NCBI RefSeq assembly: GCF_013177695.1
Contig: NZ_WOEY01000085.1
Coordinates: forward strand, 22,400-86,399
Source: Paraburkholderia solitsugae
GTDB taxonomy: Bacteria > Pseudomonadota > Gammaproteobacteria > Burkholderiales > Burkholderiaceae
Direction: 5' to 3'
DNA: 64,000 nt
Positions 61,913 through 64,000 of the stretch are shown here, piece after piece; position 1 is the stretch's first letter, and every line of letters starts with the position of its first letter. Position numbers and translations under genes: made by a program. The notes beneath the pieces were generated by a model. The model saw nothing but the letters and a program-made list of their open reading frames with translations. It did no database searches and was not told the origin of the DNA.

Positions 61913-63472
61913 ATGACTCTACGCGAACAGTTTGCATCGTTTCCGCGCGACATGTTTGCCGGAATCGTCGTCTTTCTCGTTGCGTTGCCGTTGTGTCTCG
62001 GCATCGCCAACGCATCCGGTGTCGAGCCGTTCGCCGGTCTTCTTTCCGGCATCATCGGCGGGCTCGTCGTGGCCCTGCTGAGCGGCTCACATCTCAGCGT
62101 CAGCGGTCCTGCCGCGGGGCTCGTGGTGATCGTCGTCGACGGCATCGCGAAGCTCGGCAGCTTCCCCTCGTTCCTGATGGCGGTACTGCTCGCGGGCGCC
62201 ATCCAGTTCGGCTTCGGCATGCTCAAGGCCGGGCGCTTCGCCGCGTACGTGCCTTCTTCGGTCATCAAGGGCATGCTGGCGGCAATCGGCCTGCTGTTGA
62301 TCATCAAGCAGGTGCCGCTCGCGGCGGGCTTCGCCAACGGCAGCGCGAGCGCCGCGAATGCCGCCGCCGGCACCATCGACACCCCGTTCGGCGCCATGTC
62401 GCTGGCCGCATGCGTGGTCGCGATCCTGTCGATCGCGATTCTCGCGAGCTGGGAAACCCGAGCCATGCGCCGCTTCGCGCTGGTGCGCCTCGTGCCCGCG
62501 CCGCTTGCGGTTGTCGTGCTCGGCATCGGCGTCACGTTGTTGCTGGACTTCACCGCGCCTGGTCTCGCGCCGCCGGCCGAACACCGCGTGTCGTTGCCTT
62601 CGCTGGCTTCGTTTGCGGCGCTGGACAAAGCGTTCGGCTGGCCCGAATTGGTGCACCTGATGAACCCGGACGTCTGGCGCCTGGCAATGACCATCGCCAT
62701 TGTCGCGAGCCTGGAAACGCTACTCAGTCTCGAGGCCGTCGAACAGATCGATCCGAAGAAACGCGTCGCACAGCCGGATCGCGAGCTTAAGGCACAGGGT
62801 ATCGGCAACATGGTGGCGGGCGCGATCGGCGCGCTGCCCATCACCTCCGTGATCGTGCGCAGTTCAGCCAACGTTCACGCGGGTGCGCAGAGCCGCTGGT
62901 CGGCGGTCGTGCATGGCGTGCTGCTGCTCGTGAGCGTTTTCGCGTTGACCGCAGTGATCAACCTGATACCGCTCGCCTGTCTCGCCGCCATTCTGATCTT
63001 CACCGGATTGAAACTTGCCAAACCGTCGATGTTCGCGGATATCGCCAAGCAGGGAATCGCGCGTTTCGCTCCGTTTATCGTCACGATTGCAGGCGTGCTG
63101 CTGACTGACCTGCTGATCGGCATCGTACTGGGCATCGTGTGCAGCGTCGCACTGGCCATTCATGCCAACATGCAGCGGCCGATCACGATGGCGCGGCACG
63201 ACGATCACTTCCTGCTGTCATTCCGCAAAGACGTATCGTTTCTCGCCAAGGTCAGTCTGAAAGCGCATTTGAAGTCGGTTCCCGATCACGCCACGGTGGT
63301 CGTGGACGGCAGCCGCGCGGATTTTATCGACCCCGACGTGCGCGAACTGATCGATGAATTCGTGCATGACGCTCCCGCGCGTGGCATTCATGTTGAATGC
63401 CGGCAACTTGAGCCAGTCGTTCAGGAAAGCGGCAGGCCGTCGGGATTGCGGATGTTCCTGCGCCCGAGGTAA
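61913..63472 (+). CDS. SulP-family anion transporter
   Basis: Inner-membrane transporter of 519 aa with 10-14 predicted helices (DMFAGIVVFLVALPLCLGIA at the start) and a C-terminal STAS domain (about residues 420-505, VSFLAKVSLKAHLKSVPDHA). SulP members move sulfate, bicarbonate or carboxylates. The carbonic anhydrase gene just upstream makes bicarbonate a good candidate here, as in the known CA-SulP pairs. Confidence 0.88.
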   Translation: MTLREQFASFPRDMFAGIVVFLVALPLCLGIANASGVEPFAGLLSGIIGGLVVALLSGSHLSVSGPAAGLVVIVVDGIAKLGSFPSFLMAVLLAGAIQFGFGMLKAGRFAAYVPSSVIKGMLAAIGLLLIIKQVPLAAGFANGSASAANAAAGTIDTPFGAMSLAACVVAILSIAILASWETRAMRRFALVRLVPAPLAVVVLGIGVTLLLDFTAPGLAPPAEHRVSLPSLASFAALDKAFGWPELVHLMNPDVWRLAMTIAIVASLETLLSLEAVEQIDPKKRVAQPDRELKAQGIGNMVAGAIGALPITSVIVRSSANVHAGAQSRWSAVVHGVLLLVSVFALTAVINLIPLACLAAILIFTGLKLAKPSMFADIAKQGIARFAPFIVTIAGVLLTDLLIGIVLGIVCSVALAIHANMQRPITMARHDDHFLLSFRKDVSFLAKVSLKAHLKSVPDHATVVVDGSRADFIDPDVRELIDEFVHDAPARGIHVECRQLEPVVQESGRPSGLRMFLRPR

Positions 63473-63684
63473 GCGGGACGGCGCACCGGACCTGAGCCCC
63501 ATCGAACCCGGCCGCGCACCCTCGCCGAATCGGCTGTCGGCCGGCCAAAATTCGACGGAACCGGCTGCGCACACGGCCCAAATCGACGTTCTCCTCCATT
63601 TTGACGACGAATAATGAATCCGAATACGAAGCGGCAACGTCGCGCATCGTGCCGGGCGCCGCTCGATACCATGGAGGAGTTCAG
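63473..63684. other. Gap before the dimethylargininase gene
   Basis: About 210 bp with no convincing gene or clear hairpin. A GGAGGAG ribosome-binding site lies at its right edge. Confidence 0.4.
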
Positions 63685-64000
63685 ATGCATTTCACGAAGG
63701 CAATCGTCCGTCGTCCCGCCGCGTCATGCGGCGCCGGCCTCACCACCGCGCAGAGCGGCGCCCCCGACTACGACAGGACGCTGACGCAATTCCACGCCTA
63801 CTGCGACGCGCTGCGCATGCGCGGCGTCGAACTGATCGAGCTGCCCACGCTTGACGCGTTCCCGGACGCGCATTTCGTCGAGGACGTCGCGGTCGTCACG
63901 CCGGAATTCGCGGTCATCACACGCCCCGGCGCGCCCGCGAGGCGCGGTGAAATCGATTCGATCGCCGCGCCGCTCGCCGCACACCGCACGCTGCTGCCAA
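63685..64000 (+). CDS. Dimethylarginine dimethylaminohydrolase family, 3' end outside window
   Basis: Start of a DDAH/arginine deiminase-fold hydrolase; about 105 residues are visible. The start ATG 63685 has GGAGGAG 6 bases upstream. Visible family features are the MHFTKAIVRRPAAS strand, the substrate loop LPTLDAFPDAHFVEDVAVVT with its conserved Asp/Glu, and AVITRPGAPARRGEID. The catalytic His and Cys lie beyond the window. It should hydrolyse methylated arginines to citrulline and dimethylamine. Confidence 0.82.
   Translation, partial: MHFTKAIVRRPAASCGAGLTTAQSGAPDYDRTLTQFHAYCDALRMRGVELIELPTLDAFPDAHFVEDVAVVTPEFAVITRPGAPARRGEIDSIAAPLAAHRTLLP

Noticed and set aside
1..64000. CRISPR arrays, prophage or integron
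   Set aside because: No regularly spaced direct repeats, phage structural genes, integrase or attachment sites were seen.

Overview
The window is GC-rich, densely coding DNA from a beta-proteobacterium, most likely Paraburkholderia or Burkholderia. The evidence is the remnant of a Burkholderia-type porin, a BPSS1780-family membrane protein, paired DUF4148 proteins, the many LysR regulators and the overall codon use. The content is mostly catabolic and transport genes with local regulators, which looks like accessory sequence of a secondary replicon rather than a housekeeping region. No rRNA, tRNA, CRISPR array or prophage was seen.

Layout. 1-1.9 kb: the end of a class III aminotransferase and an Lrp/AsnC regulator. 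2.0-7.6 kb: an outer-membrane biogenesis island with an LptD-type gene and two small coupled genes divergent from a BamA-type gene. Neither has its usual neighbours, so both are probably second copies. 8-12.2 kb: an OmpR-type regulator with a degenerate receiver, two small unknown genes and a BaeSR-like two-component pair. 12.2-17.7 kb: a LysR regulator, a tartrate/D-malate dehydrogenase, an aspartoacylase-family hydrolase, a cupin, a porin remnant and an AAHS-type transporter. 17.75-19.27 kb: an IS200/IS605-family element with intact tnpB, truncated tnpA and both end hairpins. 19.9-27.5 kb: a galactoside operon (GH42 beta-galactosidase, sugar ABC transporter) under a divergent LacI regulator with two palindromic operators; the ATPase gene carries a frameshift.

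27.7-38.7 kb: aldehyde dehydrogenase, MHS-type transporter, two-component flavin monooxygenase, an EthD-like protein, two overlapping LysR genes, an ACS-type transporter, and LigJ and LigK homologues for the end of protocatechuate 4,5-cleavage or gallate catabolism. No ring-cleavage dioxygenase is present. 38.8-47.2 kb: mixed genes, including an alanyl-tRNA editing protein with an AraC regulator, a split chromate transporter, an orphan sulfonate-binding protein, a PadR/DUF1700 pair and small DUF1330 and DUF302 proteins.

47.3-57.7 kb: a complete 2-aminoethylphosphonate (AEP) island: GntR regulator, FAD-dependent oxidoreductase, PhnW, an ABC importer, PhnA and PhnY. AEP is imported, transaminated to phosphonoacetaldehyde, oxidised to phosphonoacetate and hydrolysed to acetate and phosphate. 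A 17-bp motif shared by the regulator promoter and the phnS/phnA divergent promoter ties the regulon together. 57.9-64 kb: two DUF4148 proteins, a heavy-metal-type two-component system with a CusR-like box, a carbonic anhydrase with a SulP transporter, and the start of a dimethylarginine dimethylaminohydrolase.
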